Shown piece by piece: positions 43,583-51,405 of a stretch of 51,405 bases of DNA (the first letter of the stretch is position 1; each line of letters starts with the position of its first letter). A model generated the notes under the pieces. That model was not told the origin of the DNA. It saw only the letters and a list, made by a program, of their open reading frames with translations, and did not search any database. The DNA comes from an uncultured Desulfovibrio sp. (GTDB lineage: Bacteria > Desulfobacterota > Desulfovibrionia > Desulfovibrionales > Desulfovibrionaceae). The stretch is taken from NCBI RefSeq assembly GCF_944324935.1, contig NZ_CALUYG010000019.1:1-51405 (forward strand), in the 5' to 3' direction. A program made the position numbers and the translations under genes.

Positions 43583-44537
43583 GGCGTTCCTCAAGCAGGC
43601 TGACATTATTTTGCATGACGCGCAGATACTGGTCGGCGGGGACATCCTCGGGGCCGGAGGCCAGGGTGTCCAGACAGAGCAGGGGGATGCCCGACTCCTG
43701 CGCCAGCAGCTGCATGGTTCTGTCCGTAAACTGGCGTTCCCCCAGCAGGAGGCGCGGCTCCTCCCGCCGGACATCGGCAAGAAGCTCCATAAGGCGGCTG
43801 GCCGACGGAGCGTCGGAGGAGGTCTCCTGCACGATGCCCAGGATGTCGAAGCCGGCGTCCGCCGCCAGGTAGATCAGGGCATCATGCTGCAGGAGGACGC
43901 GCAGCCGCCGCCCCTGCGGCGAAAGCTGCCGGAGGCGCTGCTCCAGTTCGTCCATGCCGGCGGCAAAGCGGGCGGCGTTTTCCGTATAGGCGGCGGCATG
44001 GGCCGGGTCTCGTCGGGCGAGCTCTTCGGCGATGCGCTCGACCATGAGCGCCGCAAGGTGCGGCCCGGCGAAAATGTGGGGATCGATTCCGCAGCCGGCG
44101 GACGTCTGCTCATGCGCGTGCCCGTGACCCGGCTGCCGGCAGATCGTGGCGGCGGGGAGCCGGCCGGCATAGTCCTCAAGGGCGGCGGCAAGTTGCGCGC
44201 CGCAATCCAGCACGTCCGCCCTGCGCCGGGCAAGGGCGTCGTGGAAGGCCTCCTCCAGGCCCAGACCGTTGATGACGACAAGATCGGCCTGCTCGAGGTG
44301 CAGCAGGTCGGCGGGCGTCGGCGCATAATCATGGGGGCAGCCGGTGGCCGCCGCCACGAGCAGCCGGATGTCGACATCCGGCACGCCGTCCGTCACGGCC
44401 CGCGTGAGCAGCCATACCGGGTAGGTGCTGGCCAGCACGCGCATGCCCGGCGCAGCTTGCGCGGCGACCGCAGGCTGCGGGCAAAGCAGGAAAAAAACAG
44501 ACAGCAGAGCGGCAATGAGGAAGGAGGGGAACATCAT
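43560..44537 (-). CDS. znuA: Zinc ABC transporter periplasmic binding protein
   Basis: 325 residues with a signal peptide (about 1-26). Cluster A-1 metal-binding features: H69 in GCPHDYAPTP, a short His-rich loop GHGHAHE, the second ligand region GIDPHIFAGP, and a later LQHDALIYLA His. It captures Zn2+ in the periplasm and hands it to ZnuBC. First gene of the znu cluster. The start is at one of two adjacent ATGs, with no strong SD. No Zur box was recognised upstream. Confidence 0.85.
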   Translation of the reverse strand: MMFPSFLIAALLSVFFLLCPQPAVAAQAAPGMRVLASTYPVWLLTRAVTDGVPDVDIRLLVAAATGCPHDYAPTPADLLHLEQADLVVINGLGLEEAFHDALARRRADVLDCGAQLAAALEDYAGRLPAATICRQPGHGHAHEQTSAGCGIDPHIFAGPHLAALMVERIAEELARRDPAHAAAYTENAARFAAGMDELEQRLRQLSPQGRRLRVLLQHDALIYLAADAGFDILGIVQETSSDAPSASRLMELLADVRREEPRLLLGERQFTDRTMQLLAQESGIPLLCLDTLASGPEDVPADQYLRVMQNNVSLLEERLASSPAH

Positions 44538-44730
44538 GGCTGGCCGAGAGGTTGATGGTGATTTTCCCTTTCTTTAGGGAGTGCCCCACGGACTGTCAAG
44601 CAAGCGCCTGCTCCAGGGGACATGGCGGTCATGGTCTCTGTGGGGGGAAGGGGAACCCGCTCCCGCGCTGGCGGAGGGGGTTCCCTTCCCTCCAAACAGA
44701 CAGCGAATAGTGGTAACAGGCCCTGACAGC

Positions 44731-44885
44731 GCCATTCGGCCGCGCGTTGCTGTCGATGCCTGTAAGGCTCCTGCGTCGCCTGACAGGCACGGCCTCCGGC
44801 CGCCATTCGGTCGCGCGCTGCTGTCGATGCCCGTAAGGCTCCTGTGTCGCCTGACGGGCACGGCCTCCGGCCGCCATTCGGTCGC
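44731..44885 (+). repeat. Tandem 71-bp units of the composite repeat
   Basis: Units 44731-44801 and 44802-44872 both run from GCCATTCGG to GGCCTCCGGCC and differ at only a few bases. A third begins at 44873 and stops after 13 bases. Each contains a GCC(C/T)GT...AC(A/G)GGC inverted repeat. Confidence 0.85.
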
Positions 44886-44940
44886 TTTCCTTTCTCCCAG
44901 TCCTTCATCCTTTCCCCGGCGCGCTTTTATCAAAAGGGAA
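44886..44940 (+). repeat. Composite intergenic repeat core, copy D
   Basis: TTCATCCTTTCCCCGGCGCG followed by CTTTTATCAAAAGGGAAG directly adjoins the tandem units, in the same block order as copies A and B. Confidence 0.7.
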
Positions 44941-45163
44941 GATGAAAGGGAGGAGCAGCGCGAACGTCTGCCCTTCATCTGTCCGGTTTCCCGATGGAGA
45001 AGGAAGAGGCGTTGTCTCCAGAGGGCAAGTCGCAAGGGGAAAGGGAGGCTTTTTCGTCGCGGGAAGGCGGTCTTGCCGGACTTTCCGCAGGGTGCGTACC
45101 AGGCGACCGTCCCGGCGGCTGCCGGCGCTTGGCAGAGGCGGGCGCTTTCGGTAGGCTTGCCAT

Positions 45164-45913
45164 ATGCCAGCAACAGCAGTCAGCAGAGAACATTTGACGG
45201 TACGGGCGGGACCGCAGTGCCCGGGCGGCGCCGCGCCGCTGGTCGGCGTGGTGCTGGCGGGAGGGCTCTCGCGGCGCATGGGGAGGGACAAGGCGCTCCT
45301 CACGCTGTCCGGGCAGGCAGGCCAGACGCTGCTCGCGCAGGCTGTCGGGCGGTTGTCGGCCCTGTGCCCGGAAGTCTGGGTCTCCTGCGGCAGCGGGCGG
45401 GGCTATGCCGGATATGTCTGCGTGCCCGACGCGCCCTTTGCGGCGGCGGCCGGCCAGGCGGGGCCGCTGCCCGAGCATGCGCGGTCCGTGGCGGGAAGCG
45501 GCCTCGGGCCGCTGGCCGGGCTGGCGACCTGCCTCGCGCGGGCGCGGGCGCGGGGCTGGGCGGGCATGCTGACGCTGCCCTGCGACATGCCGCGGCTGCC
45601 GGAAAGCCTGCTGCGCGATCTCCTGACGGCGGCCGTCGGGCGGGAAACGGCGCTGGCCGTCTTCTACCGGACGCCGGGCGGCTGGGAGGAGCCGCTGGCC
45701 GGCGTGTACCGCTGCGGCGCGCTGCCCTTCCTGACGCGCGCCCTGCGGACCGGGCAGCGGCGCGTCCGCGACATCTTGCCGGACGAGGCCAAATTGCTCG
45801 TGCCCCTGCCGGAAGCGGCGCACAGCCTGTTTGCCAACTGCAATACGCCGGAGCAGGCCCGCGCGCTGGGGGTGGACATTCCCGCTGCCGACGACGGCAC
45901 GGCGGCGCAATAA
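45164..45913 (+). CDS. mobA: Molybdenum cofactor guanylyltransferase
   Basis: 249 residues. The nucleotidyltransferase signature GVVLAGGLSRRMGRDKALL lies at about 28-46, followed by GPLAGL, PCDMPRLP (metal-binding Asp) and the C-terminal FANCNTPEQ. It attaches GMP to molybdopterin for enzymes such as formate dehydrogenase. The ATG at 45164 has no strong SD; starts up to about residue 25 are possible, since the first 25 residues are not conserved in type. No other moco gene is in the window. Confidence 0.85.
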   Translation: MPATAVSREHLTVRAGPQCPGGAAPLVGVVLAGGLSRRMGRDKALLTLSGQAGQTLLAQAVGRLSALCPEVWVSCGSGRGYAGYVCVPDAPFAAAAGQAGPLPEHARSVAGSGLGPLAGLATCLARARARGWAGMLTLPCDMPRLPESLLRDLLTAAVGRETALAVFYRTPGGWEEPLAGVYRCGALPFLTRALRTGQRRVRDILPDEAKLLVPLPEAAHSLFANCNTPEQARALGVDIPAADDGTAAQ

Positions 45914-46302
45914 CTCCTGGAGTCGTTCCACGCCGACGTCCTGTGCCGTCAACGCTGGAGAGCACGCGTGCTCCAACATGCCAGCGCGTAACGAGAGCAC
46001 TCCCGCGGCGAGGCTCATCCATCCTCTGCATGGCCTGCGCCGGAGACGGGATGACGGACGCGGACGCTTTTCTGGAAACAATGTTTGCCCAGTACGGATG
46101 TTTCCTGTGACCGGCGGGCGGCGCGCGTCGGCCTGCTGTCATCCTGCGTTTCCGTTTGCCGCCGCTTCGGGCGTTCCGGCGATGGGGAGTCGCACCCGTC
46201 GCCTCTCCGCCGACCGGGGAAGCCTGCCGCCTTTTTCCTCTTTTATATCGCCGGGGGACTGACAAGCGAAGGGGCGGCTTTCGCGCCGTGTCGTTTTTTC
46301 AT

Positions 46303-46360
46303 CCTTCCCAATAAAGCGCGGTGGGGAAAGGGGTGGGGGCAGAGCCGGGGGGCCCCCTCC
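46303..46360 (-). repeat. Composite intergenic repeat core, copy E (reverse, partial)
   Basis: On the minus strand CCCCTTTCCCCACCGCGCTT then TATTGGGAAGGATG matches the core of copies A-D. The 71-bp unit is absent. Confidence 0.55.
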
Positions 46361-46375
46361 CCCAGAAAACATCAG

Positions 46376-46400
46376 CCCGTAACGCCGTGGGCGCTACGGG
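46376..46400 (-). terminator. Candidate terminator of the J-domain operon
   Basis: CCCGTA (46376-46381) and TACGGG (46395-46400) with an inner CGCC/GGCG pairing and one mismatch. The following T-run on the minus strand is weak (GATGTTTTC). Confidence 0.45.
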
Positions 46401-46426
46401 CCGAGAAAGAGCTCGATCCATCCGGT

Positions 46427-47467
46427 CTACTGGCTGTTGAGCTTCAGATAAAGGTCGCCCTGCCAGGGGCCCACGCGCTTGCCCAGGCCGCGCAGGCGAA
46501 CGGGTTTGCCGGGGACGAAATCCGGCGGGAGGGTGATCTCCACGGTGACGAGATCGTTGCTGAAGCCACGCCGGATGCGCAGGCGGATACGCCGGCCGGG
46601 CACGAGGTTGCTGGCGGGCAGGGTGAATTCCTGCTCCTCGTCGATCTGCTGGCGCAGCCAGCCCTTGACGGCTCCGGCAACGCCCTTGCGCAGGCTGATA
46701 CCGGGTTTCTTGTCGCTCCAGGTGACGGTGACTTCCTGCGCGTCCTCCTTGCGGATGCGTTCGCGGGGCTTGCCCTGTGCCGACTCCCTGGGCTCGGCGG
46801 CGGGCGGAACGTCGGCGGAGGCCGTTTCCTGCGGATGCGCTTCCGTCTGCGGCTTTTCCCGTTCCTGCCGGTTCAGCTCGCTGTAGATATCTTCGAACAC
46901 GCGGCGGGCAAAGGGGTCGTTGAGCAGGTCCCTCAGGACATCCTGCTCGGCATAGCCGCTTTGCTGAAAATCCCGGGCGGCGTCCGCATCGGCGGCCTGC
47001 CCCTCCTTTTCGTCCTGCGCGGCCTGCTGCTGCCGGGCCTGCTGCGTCTGCTGCCGGCGGGCCTGTTCTTCCCGTCTGGCGCGGGCCTGTTCCTCGGCGC
47101 GGCGCTTCTCGGCCTGTTCACGGATGATGCGTTCGCGTTCCTCTCTGGCCCGGCGGCTTTCGGCGGCATCGCGGGCGCGTTCCTCGGCGCGGCGGCGTTC
47201 ATCGCGGCTTTCCTGCGCCTTGCGGCGGCTTTCTTCCGCTTTTTGCCGGGCTTCTTCGGCGGGTTTGAGCACGGCCGAAAGGGCCACATAGGCTTCGTTG
47301 AGCAGCTGAAAGTCGTGGCTGGCGTTGGGGTTGCCGGGGTTGAGATCCGGGTGCAGCTCGAAGGCCCGCTTGCGGTAGGCGCTTTTGAGCTCCTCCAGGC
47401 CGGCGTTCTTGTCCAGCCGGAGTATCTCGTGGCACTGCTTGAGGGTGAGTTGTCGGCTGCGTTTCAT
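46427..47467 (-). CDS. J-domain co-chaperone with long charged linker
   Basis: 346 residues. N-terminal J domain (about 9-65) with the HPD motif (39-41) that stimulates DnaK ATPase. Then comes a long Glu/Arg/Gln/Ala-rich, probably helical linker (about 68-170) and a C-terminal beta domain like the DnaJ CTD (about 235-346, ending GPWQGDLYLKL). There is no zinc-finger or G/F region, so it is a class B/C-type relative of CbpA. It lies seven bases after the YkgJ-type gene as the last gene of a three-gene operon. Confidence 0.82.
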   Translation of the reverse strand: MKRSRQLTLKQCHEILRLDKNAGLEELKSAYRKRAFELHPDLNPGNPNASHDFQLLNEAYVALSAVLKPAEEARQKAEESRRKAQESRDERRRAEERARDAAESRRAREERERIIREQAEKRRAEEQARARREEQARRQQTQQARQQQAAQDEKEGQAADADAARDFQQSGYAEQDVLRDLLNDPFARRVFEDIYSELNRQEREKPQTEAHPQETASADVPPAAEPRESAQGKPRERIRKEDAQEVTVTWSDKKPGISLRKGVAGAVKGWLRQQIDEEQEFTLPASNLVPGRRIRLRIRRGFSNDLVTVEITLPPDFVPGKPVRLRGLGKRVGPWQGDLYLKLNSQ

Positions 47468-47474
47468 GGGGCTC

Positions 47475-47936
47475 TTACGGCTGTGGGTTGAGGATCAGGG
47501 CATTGGCCTCGCAGGCGGGATCATGGGCCAGCAGGTCGTTTTCGCGCAGATAGCGCAGCCCCTGGGCAGCAAAGTCGGCATGGTCGGCATCAGCCACGAT
47601 GCCCGGACAGAACTCCTTGGCCAGCTCCCAGCTGAGGGGATCTTCCAGATTGCCGCGAAAGAAGGGCCAGGCCCGGCAGATGGCGGGTTTGCCCTCATGG
47701 ACGGAACAGCCTTTCCCGGCCCGGAAAAAGAGGCAGTTGCCGTCTTCGCCGCAGCGTACCTGCCATTTGCCGCCCATGCGCTCGCAGTAGCGTTCCAGCA
47801 CGGTTTCCGGGGCAAGGCCCAGATGGGCGGCAAGGCGTTCAAGATCGCGGGGGCCGACGATGATCCCCCCCCGCCCCGTGCAGCAGTGGCCGCACATGCG
47901 GCAGACAAAGACGGTCGGTTCCGAAGCGTTGTTCAT
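47475..47936 (-). CDS. YkgJ-family cysteine cluster protein
   Basis: 153 residues. CRMCGHCCTGRGG and later C...H (CSVHEGKPAICRAWPF) match the YkgJ/UPF0153 family, thought to hold a zinc or Fe-S cluster. The function is unknown. It overlaps the preceding CoA-binding gene by four bases (ATGA) and is followed at once by the J-domain gene, so all three are probably translated from one mRNA. Confidence 0.85.
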   Translation of the reverse strand: MNNASEPTVFVCRMCGHCCTGRGGIIVGPRDLERLAAHLGLAPETVLERYCERMGGKWQVRCGEDGNCLFFRAGKGCSVHEGKPAICRAWPFFRGNLEDPLSWELAKEFCPGIVADADHADFAAQGLRYLRENDLLAHDPACEANALILNPQP

Positions 47937-48385
47937 AGGCTGTCTGCGGCGGCCCCGTCGGAGCCGCGGATGATGAGGTTATGCTCCACCATGATGCAGG
48001 CATCCTCCACCACAAGGATGCCCGCGGGCTCCAGCAGGGCGCGGGCCGCTTCGGAGCGGATACCCTCCTGCATCCAGAAGCAGCGGGGACGCCAGGGCAG
48101 GGCCAGCGTTTCGCGGGCATGGGCCGGGCAGGCCTCGGGAGCACGAAAAAGCGTAATGATGTCGACAGGCTGCGGCAGTTCCGCAAGGGAGGGATACGCG
48201 GAAAGGCCCCATACGGTACGCCGCACGGGGTGGACGGGATAGACGGTGAAGCCCTGCTCCAGAAGATAGCGGCCGACGCGATCCACCGGCTGGCCGGCCT
48301 TGTCCTTGGCGCCGACAAGAGCGATGCTTCCGGTCGTGCGCAAAAGATGCGACACGGCGTCGGACGCAAAACGAGATGCGGCCAT
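47933..48385 (-). CDS. CoA-binding (YccU-like) protein
   Basis: 150 residues, a single Rossmann-type CoA-binding domain. It opens with IALVGAKDKAGQPVDRVGRYL and has VYPVHPV, the hallmark of YccU-like proteins, then FWMQEGIRSEAARALL and a C-terminal VEDACIMVEH. The family binds CoA; its role is not established. The ATG at 48385 follows a GGGGGG-type SD and leaves a start just before the domain. First gene of the operon with YkgJ and the J-domain protein. Confidence 0.82.
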   Translation of the reverse strand: MAASRFASDAVSHLLRTTGSIALVGAKDKAGQPVDRVGRYLLEQGFTVYPVHPVRRTVWGLSAYPSLAELPQPVDIITLFRAPEACPAHARETLALPWRPRCFWMQEGIRSEAARALLEPAGILVVEDACIMVEHNLIIRGSDGAAADSL

Positions 48386-48547
48386 GCGTTCCCCCCTTTC
48401 CCCTGTTGTCGCGCAATGGCTCTGCGAGCGTCGTTTACACAATGTGACAATATACGTCGAACCGCCTGTTATGGCAAGCCTCATCTCCGGGGCGCGCCCG
48501 GCAGGCGGCCGGAGAGGTCCGGGCCTGACGGCAGGCCCGTCCGTGAC

Positions 48548-50575
48548 TCAGGCCCGGCCTGCCGCCGTTCCGCTCCCCCGGCTGGCCCCGCCGTCGGCGG
48601 TCCGGGGATGGCTCAACACCGGCGGCAGACCCAGCAGCTTGTCGGTCTTGCCGAAGAAGTAGAGCAGATCCCCCGCCCGCATGATGAATTCCGGTCCGGG
48701 CGAAGCGATGGTCTCCTTGCCGCGATGGGCGGCCACCAGGGTCACGCCGTAGCGCTTGCGAAGGTCGCTTTCCACCAGGCTGCGGTCGCAGAGCGGGGAA
48801 CCGGCATCCAGCCGCAGGGCCTGCACGCCCATGTCCGGCAGCTGGTGCACGGCTTCGTCCAGATCGGTGGTGGTGGCGGCGGCCTTGCGGATCATGCGGT
48901 AATTGTCCTGCCGGACGCGGGCGGTAAAGGCGTCGATGTCCTGCCGGGGGATCAGGTATTGGGTGAGCACCTGATTGAACACCTCGATGGAGGTCTCGAA
49001 CTCCTCGGCAATGACGGAATTTGCCCCCAGCCGCCGCAACGGGGCCACCTCGGTAACGAAGCGCGTGCGCGCCACGATGTAGATATTGGGGTTCATGCGC
49101 CGGGCTTCCAGCGTGATGGCCCGGACGGCGGCCGGATCGGAAATGATGATGGCCATGACCCGCGCCTTGGCTATGCCCAGATGTTCAAGGATGACGGGCT
49201 GGGTGGCGTCGCCATGCATGATGGGCTCCTTGCCGCGGTAGCGGGTGACGGTCTCGGGGTTCATCTCCAGGATATTGTAGGAGATGCCCGACTCGCGGGC
49301 CACACGCGCCAGATGCTTGCCGCTGATGCCGAAGCCCACGATGATGAGGTGGTTTTGCAGGGGGCAGCTGTCGTCGGCCTCGGTCTCTTCGGCCGTGGGT
49401 ATGCGATGCTGCCAGCGCGTGAGCAGATCGGCAATGCGCGGCGCCAAGTTGATGAGCATGGGCGTGACCATCATGGTCAGCACGCTGACGGCCAGGAAGC
49501 CCTGATACGCCTGGTGGGTGAAGACGCCGGCGCTCACGGCCAGCGCGGCCAGCACGAAGGAGAATTCCCCCACCTGCGCCAGCGACAGGCCGGTGATGAT
49601 GGCCGTGCGCAGCGGGAAACGCTGGATGAGCACCGAAGGCAGCGTCAGCAGGGTCTTGATGAGGATGAAAAGGACGGCGTTGAGGATGGTCAGCAGAAAG
49701 TGCGAGGAGAGGAAATCCAGATTGAGCATCATGCCCACGGACATGAAGAAAAGACACATGAACACGTCACGGTAGGGCAGGATGCCCGCGATGACGCTCA
49801 TGCTGTACTGGGAGCGCGCCAGCATGAGCCCGGCCAGGAAGGCCCCCAGCGACAGGGAGAGCCCCAGCCGGTGGGTCAGTACGGCCATGCCGAAGCAGAG
49901 CCCGAGCGTGGTCAGCAGCAGCACTTCCCGCGAGCGGGTACGGACGACGGCCTCCATGAGGCGGTTGAGGCCGTAGTAGCAGAGCGTCAGGACCGCCCCC
50001 AGGATGAGCGCCACCTTGCCCACGGCGGTCAGCATCTCCCAGCCGCCCACCTGCAACGTGCCGGCCAGCAGGGGGATGCAGAGCACCATAGGGGCCACCA
50101 TGATGTCCTGAAAAACCAGGATGGCCAGGGAGAGCCGCCCCATGGGCGTGCTGGTCAGCCCCTTCTGCTGGAGGATCTGCAGGACGATGGCCGAGGAGGA
50201 CATGGCCACGAGGCAGCCCCAGATGATGCCCTGTGTCCAGGCAACGCCCTGAAAATGCATGAGCACGGCCACCGCCCCGGCGGTACAGCCTATTTGCAGG
50301 CTGCCTCCAAGAAAAACAGGCTTTTTCAGCCGGTTGAGCGCTTCCCCGGAAAGCTCCATGCCGATGGTGAACAGCAGCATGGCCACGCCCAGATCGGCGA
50401 TGGTGCTGATGGATTCCTGATCCGTGATGACGTTCATCACCGAGGGGCCGCAGAGAAAGCCCGTCAGGAGAAAACCTACCGTAGGAGTCAGCTTGACTTT
50501 GTTGCAGACAAGGCTGACGATGATGGACAGCAAAAACAGCAAAACAAGATCATTGACTTCGGCAAGTTCCAGCAT
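48548..50575 (-). CDS. Kef-type cation:proton antiporter (CPA2) with TrkA-N and TrkA-C domains
   Basis: 675 residues. About 12 transmembrane helices (1-390) of the Na+/H+ exchanger fold, a TrkA-N/RCK domain starting LIIVGFGISGKH (about 420-540) that binds NAD(H) or a nucleotide, and a C-terminal TrkA-C domain (about 595-670). It likely exchanges K+ (or Na+) for H+ under nucleotide control; the layout resembles YbaL/KefB. A sigma-70-like promoter lies at 50598-50626. Confidence 0.87.
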   Translation of the reverse strand: MLELAEVNDLVLLFLLSIIVSLVCNKVKLTPTVGFLLTGFLCGPSVMNVITDQESISTIADLGVAMLLFTIGMELSGEALNRLKKPVFLGGSLQIGCTAGAVAVLMHFQGVAWTQGIIWGCLVAMSSSAIVLQILQQKGLTSTPMGRLSLAILVFQDIMVAPMVLCIPLLAGTLQVGGWEMLTAVGKVALILGAVLTLCYYGLNRLMEAVVRTRSREVLLLTTLGLCFGMAVLTHRLGLSLSLGAFLAGLMLARSQYSMSVIAGILPYRDVFMCLFFMSVGMMLNLDFLSSHFLLTILNAVLFILIKTLLTLPSVLIQRFPLRTAIITGLSLAQVGEFSFVLAALAVSAGVFTHQAYQGFLAVSVLTMMVTPMLINLAPRIADLLTRWQHRIPTAEETEADDSCPLQNHLIIVGFGISGKHLARVARESGISYNILEMNPETVTRYRGKEPIMHGDATQPVILEHLGIAKARVMAIIISDPAAVRAITLEARRMNPNIYIVARTRFVTEVAPLRRLGANSVIAEEFETSIEVFNQVLTQYLIPRQDIDAFTARVRQDNYRMIRKAAATTTDLDEAVHQLPDMGVQALRLDAGSPLCDRSLVESDLRKRYGVTLVAAHRGKETIASPGPEFIMRAGDLLYFFGKTDKLLGLPPVLSHPRTADGGASRGSGTAAGRA

Positions 50576-50597
50576 GGCGCATAACCCCCAGTCCCAT

Positions 50598-50626
50598 AGT
50601 CTACCTTATTTGCAAAAATAACGCAA
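50598..50626 (-). promoter_or_regulatory. Candidate promoter of the antiporter gene
   Basis: On the minus strand TTGCGT (50626-50621), 17-base spacer, TAGACT (50603-50598), about 20 bases before the ATG. Confidence 0.45.
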
Positions 50627-50708
50627 TGTTCCGGGCAGATGGCAGGGAGTGTCCCTGAGCGGGGGGGCAGCCGGAGAACGGGCCGGAGCCAGCACAGGAG
50701 GCAGGATC

Positions 50709-51218
50709 ATGGAATTTTTTGAAGCGCTTCGCACTCGCCGCAGCATACGCAAGTACACCGCACAGCCTATTGCCGCGGAGGATGTCCGCATCATGCTCGA
50801 GGCGGCCATGCTGGCCCCCAGCGCCAGCAACCGCCAGCCGTGGCATTTCGTGGTCGTGGACGACAAGGCCACGCTGGAGCGGATCGCCACGGAGCATCCC
50901 TATGCCAAGATGGCCGCCGGCGCGCCGCTGGCCGTGGTGGTCTGCGGCGACCTCGATGCGGAAAAGACCAGGGGCTTCTGGGTGCAGGACTGCGCGGCCG
51001 CCACGCAAAACCTCATGCTCGCCGCCCGTGCCCTCGGCATCGGGAGCGTGTGGTGTGGTCTCCATCCCGTCGAGGACCGCGTGGCCCCCATACGCCGCAT
51101 CCTCGGCCTGCCGGAGAACATCGTCCCCCTGAGCCTCGTCGTCATGGGCTATCCCGAGCAGGAATTCAGCGAAGCCGACCGCTATCAGGAAGCCAAGGTG
51201 CACCATAACCACTGGTAA
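50709..51218 (+). CDS. Nitroreductase family protein
   Basis: 169 residues. It opens with LRTRRSIRKY, has APSASNRQPWHFVVV and the C-terminal LPENIVPLSLVVMGYP, all typical FMN-contact and dimer motifs of small nitroreductases. It would reduce nitroaromatics, quinones or flavins with NAD(P)H; the natural substrate is unknown. GGAGG lies ahead of the ATG. Divergent from the antiporter with 133 bases between. Confidence 0.88.
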   Translation: MEFFEALRTRRSIRKYTAQPIAAEDVRIMLEAAMLAPSASNRQPWHFVVVDDKATLERIATEHPYAKMAAGAPLAVVVCGDLDAEKTRGFWVQDCAAATQNLMLAARALGIGSVWCGLHPVEDRVAPIRRILGLPENIVPLSLVVMGYPEQEFSEADRYQEAKVHHNHW

Positions 51219-51219
51219 G

Positions 51220-51247
51220 CCTGCGCGTGCAGGAAGTCCTTTCTTTT
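51220..51247 (+). terminator. Weak terminator after the nitroreductase gene
   Basis: CCTGC (51220-51224) and GCAGG (51229-51233) form a short stem followed by a T-rich stretch. Confidence 0.35.
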
Positions 51248-51339
51248 TCTTTCTTTTCTGCCGCTGGCTTGCGGCTGCTGCCCGGCATGGCGGCTTGGTC
51301 GCCTCCCGGCGAGGGGCAGGGGGTGAGAGGGGGGCAGAT

Positions 51340-51377
51340 TGTCAAACGAAAGTTGACACAAAGAAGACCCCGTCTTC
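51340..51377. promoter_or_regulatory. Inverted repeats near the right edge
   Basis: TGTCAA-N7-TTGACA (51340-51345, 51353-51358) and GAAGAC-CCC-GTCTTC (51363-51368, 51372-51377). The first may be an operator; the second with its nearby T-run may be a small terminator. The neighbouring gene is outside the window. Confidence 0.3.
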
Positions 51378-51405
51378 CCTCATTTTTTCCACAGTTGTCT
51401 TGTAA

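Larger units (their letters stand above)
44538..45163. other. 626-base divergent intergenic region filled with repeats
   Basis: Between znuA and mobA lie a hairpin (44651-44688), two full and one partial 71-bp tandem units and a core copy (44731-44940). Then comes GC-rich sequence without a recognised gene. Open frames across it are out of register with repeat units and are not believed. Confidence 0.55.
45914..46426. other. 513-base convergent intergenic region
   Basis: No convincing gene. It contains repeat copy E in reverse orientation (46303-46360) and a hairpin that may end the J-domain operon (46376-46400). Confidence 0.5.

Noticed and set aside
47981-50584. 867-codon plus-strand frame
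   Set aside because: Antisense to the CoA-binding gene and the Kef antiporter; His/Gly/Gln-rich shadow.
1-51405. tRNA, rRNA or CRISPR arrays
   Set aside because: No TPsiC-like arm with a matching acceptor stem, no rRNA-like segment and no regularly spaced repeat-spacer series was seen; the only tandem repeat (44731-44885) has no spacers.

Overview
The window looks like a GC-rich chromosome segment from a sulfate-reducing Desulfovibrionaceae bacterium (Desulfovibrio-like). The evidence is a Tat-exported periplasmic [NiFe] hydrogenase with its protease, a long UPF0324/YeiH-type 'sulfate exporter' family protein, a three-gene archaeal-type glutamate synthase next to type III glutamine synthetase, and sigma-54 and sigma-28 style promoters. 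The species assignment is inference. No rRNA, tRNA or CRISPR array was seen.

Layout. 1-99: start of a transposase gene that runs off the left edge, behind a start-codon-masking hairpin. 303-9245: EF-G-like GTPase, a membrane-anchored unknown, YbgC-type thioesterase, MltA lipoprotein, GalE, MsrB plus a frameshifted msrA, a PaaI-type thioesterase and a Tim44-domain protein. 9605-12259: YeiH-family transporter with a structured leader, a 53-residue membrane protein, a small unknown and a DUF523 protein. 12378-17147: hydrogenase operon (small subunit, large subunit, terminator, protease) divergent from metY. 17265-19343: a chemoreceptor. 19510-28872: nitrogen block of split glutamate synthase, CstA and GlnN, with a strong sigma-54 promoter at glnN. 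29548-34046: orphan TRAP binding protein, NifA-like sigma-54 activator and zinc alcohol dehydrogenase. 34270-41466: signalling block of a chemoreceptor with a periplasmic CZB zinc site and a C-terminal PilZ domain, a dual-SBP/degenerate GGDEF/EAL protein and a CHASE/degenerate GGDEF protein. 41633-44537: znuA-znuC-znuB zinc uptake, with a Cys-rich tail on ZnuC. 45164-51218: MobA, an operon of CoA-binding, YkgJ and J-domain proteins, a Kef/CPA2 antiporter and a nitroreductase.

The most interesting ensemble is the signalling block. Both chemoreceptor genes and, more weakly, the EAL gene carry sigma-28-like promoters (TAAA-N15-GCCGATAA). One receptor combines a zinc-site motif outside the membrane with a c-di-GMP-binding motif at its cytoplasmic end, and a zinc importer lies about 5 kb away. 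This suggests a zinc/c-di-GMP-responsive motility module.

A dispersed composite intergenic repeat (core CCyTTCCCCAGCGCG.TTT, often with a 71-bp unit) occurs at least five times. It is tandemly duplicated near mobA and one copy separates znuC from znuB. Long open frames opposite several genes are treated as shadows.
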